Shown here piece after piece: positions 6,914 through 7,191 of a stretch of DNA of 7,191 nucleotides. Under the pieces are notes generated by a model. That model was not told the origin of the DNA. It worked only from the letters and a program-made list of their open reading frames with translations, and made no database searches. Every line of letters starts with the position of its first letter. Position 1 is the stretch's first letter. The position numbers and the translations under genes are program-made. This DNA comes from an uncultured bacterium (GTDB lineage: Bacteria; Methylomirabilota; Methylomirabilia; Rokubacteriales; CSP1-6): the NCBI GenBank assembly GCA_946479205.1, contig CAMLFJ010000169.1:1-7191 (forward strand). Direction: 5' to 3'.

Positions 6914-7062
6914 CGCGGCGTCCTCGTGGACGTGGCGGCGTCGAAGCCGGAGCGGAACCGATCGCGGGTGGCGATGAGGCTCGAGATCATCGAGCAGGGC
7001 ACCCCGGTGAAGAAGTCGTAGCCCTGCGCTTCCAGCAGTGCCGCGAGCGCGGCGCCGGTCAC
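6910..7062 (-). pseudogene. Truncated phosphonopyruvate decarboxylase-like N-terminus (50 codons)
   Basis: A 50-residue frame beginning at GTG 7062. Residues 1-33 read like the start of phosphonopyruvate decarboxylase, a thiamine-diphosphate enzyme that turns phosphonopyruvate into phosphonoacetaldehyde: a leading helix (AALAALLEAQGYD-like, 4-16), then FFTGVPCSMISSLIA (17-31), which contains the family's FxTGVPxS block. A full enzyme is about 370-390 residues, so nearly all of the catalytic protein is missing, and the last 17 residues have no family likeness that I can see. It is flanked by 4-base GTGA overlaps with both neighbours, as an intact operon gene would be. That suggests an internal deletion, or loss of the remainder at the junction with the nucleotidyltransferase gene. 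It could also be an assembly collapse. The identity rests on one motif block and no search, and sulfopyruvate decarboxylase is a weaker alternative. Confidence 0.55.
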
Positions 7063-7190
7063 GGCTTCTTCTTCTTGTCCTCGGCGAGCAGCTCGTCCTG
7101 TTTGTTCCGGAGCTTGGAGACCAGCTCGTTGTAGGACGAGGTCTGGATGATCTTGTTGAACTGGGTCCGGTAGCTCGACACGAGGCTGAC
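7059..7190 (-). CDS. C-terminal end of an unidentified protein (partial)
   Basis: The last 43 residues of a gene that begins beyond the right edge, ending at TGA 7061-7059. The visible part is polar and mostly helical in character, with SSYRTQFNKIIQ (5-16) and YNELVSKLRNKQDELL (20-35), and a charged tail ending in four lysines and a proline. The frame overlaps the next GTG by four bases. I do not recognise the family from this tail. By position, ahead of a phosphonopyruvate decarboxylase-like start, it could be phosphoenolpyruvate mutase, but nothing in these residues proves it. Confidence 0.6.
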   Translation of the reverse strand, partial: VSLVSSYRTQFNKIIQTSSYNELVSKLRNKQDELLAEDKKKKP

Positions 7191-7191
7191 G

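Noticed and set aside
1..7191. CRISPR arrays, tRNA or rRNA genes, insertion sequences, attachment sites
   Set aside because: No regularly spaced repeats, no structured RNA signatures, no transposase motifs and no terminal inverted repeats were seen on reading through both strands.

Overview
The window is GC-rich (I estimate about 70% by eye) and tightly packed. Every gene I can support lies on the minus strand, so transcription runs from the right end (7191) to the left end (1). Junctions from right to left are: a 4-base GTGA overlap, a second GTGA overlap, a 1-base gap, a 1-base overlap, a 91-base gap and a 26-base gap. This looks like one operon, with the 91-base gap before the inositol synthase as the only place for an internal control element. 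The G/C-rich third codon positions, the membrane proteins resembling HpnL and HpnN, and an inositol-1-phosphate synthase of the short actinobacterial-type class suggest a high-GC environmental Gram-negative bacterium. A Methylomirabilota/Rokubacteria or deltaproteobacteria-like lineage would fit, but this is inference and the species cannot be read from the window.

Layout in transcription order: (1) 7190-7059, the last 43 residues of an unidentified protein; (2) 7062-6910, a 50-codon frame whose first 30 or so residues look like the start of phosphonopyruvate decarboxylase, probably a remnant; (3) 6913-6173, a sugar/alcohol-phosphate nucleotidyltransferase of the LicC/PntC/IPCT type; (4) 6171-4999, a CDP-alcohol phosphatidyltransferase with a complete catalytic motif, behind an N-terminal domain that looks like a dead nucleotidyltransferase; (5) 4999-3998, a polytopic LPG-synthase-TM/HpnL-like flippase-family protein; (6) 3906-2833, inositol-1-phosphate synthase; (7) 2808-67, a 913-residue MMPL/RND lipid exporter resembling HpnN. 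The first 66 bases hold nothing I can identify.

Taken together, the genes read as an inositol-phosphate head-group module with dedicated membrane transport. Glucose-6-phosphate would be cyclised to inositol-1-phosphate, activated with CTP to CDP-inositol, and transferred by the CDP-alcohol enzyme to an alcohol or lipid acceptor. The product would then be handled by the HpnL-like and HpnN-like proteins. This polarity (activated head group, not activated diacylglycerol) is that of di-myo-inositol-phosphate synthesis in hyperthermophiles, but here it sits with lipid-transport genes. The phosphonopyruvate decarboxylase-like remnant raises a rival reading, in which the nucleotidyltransferase activates or once activated a phosphonate such as 2-aminoethylphosphonate. 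Both readings are hypotheses about substrate; the family assignments are firmer.
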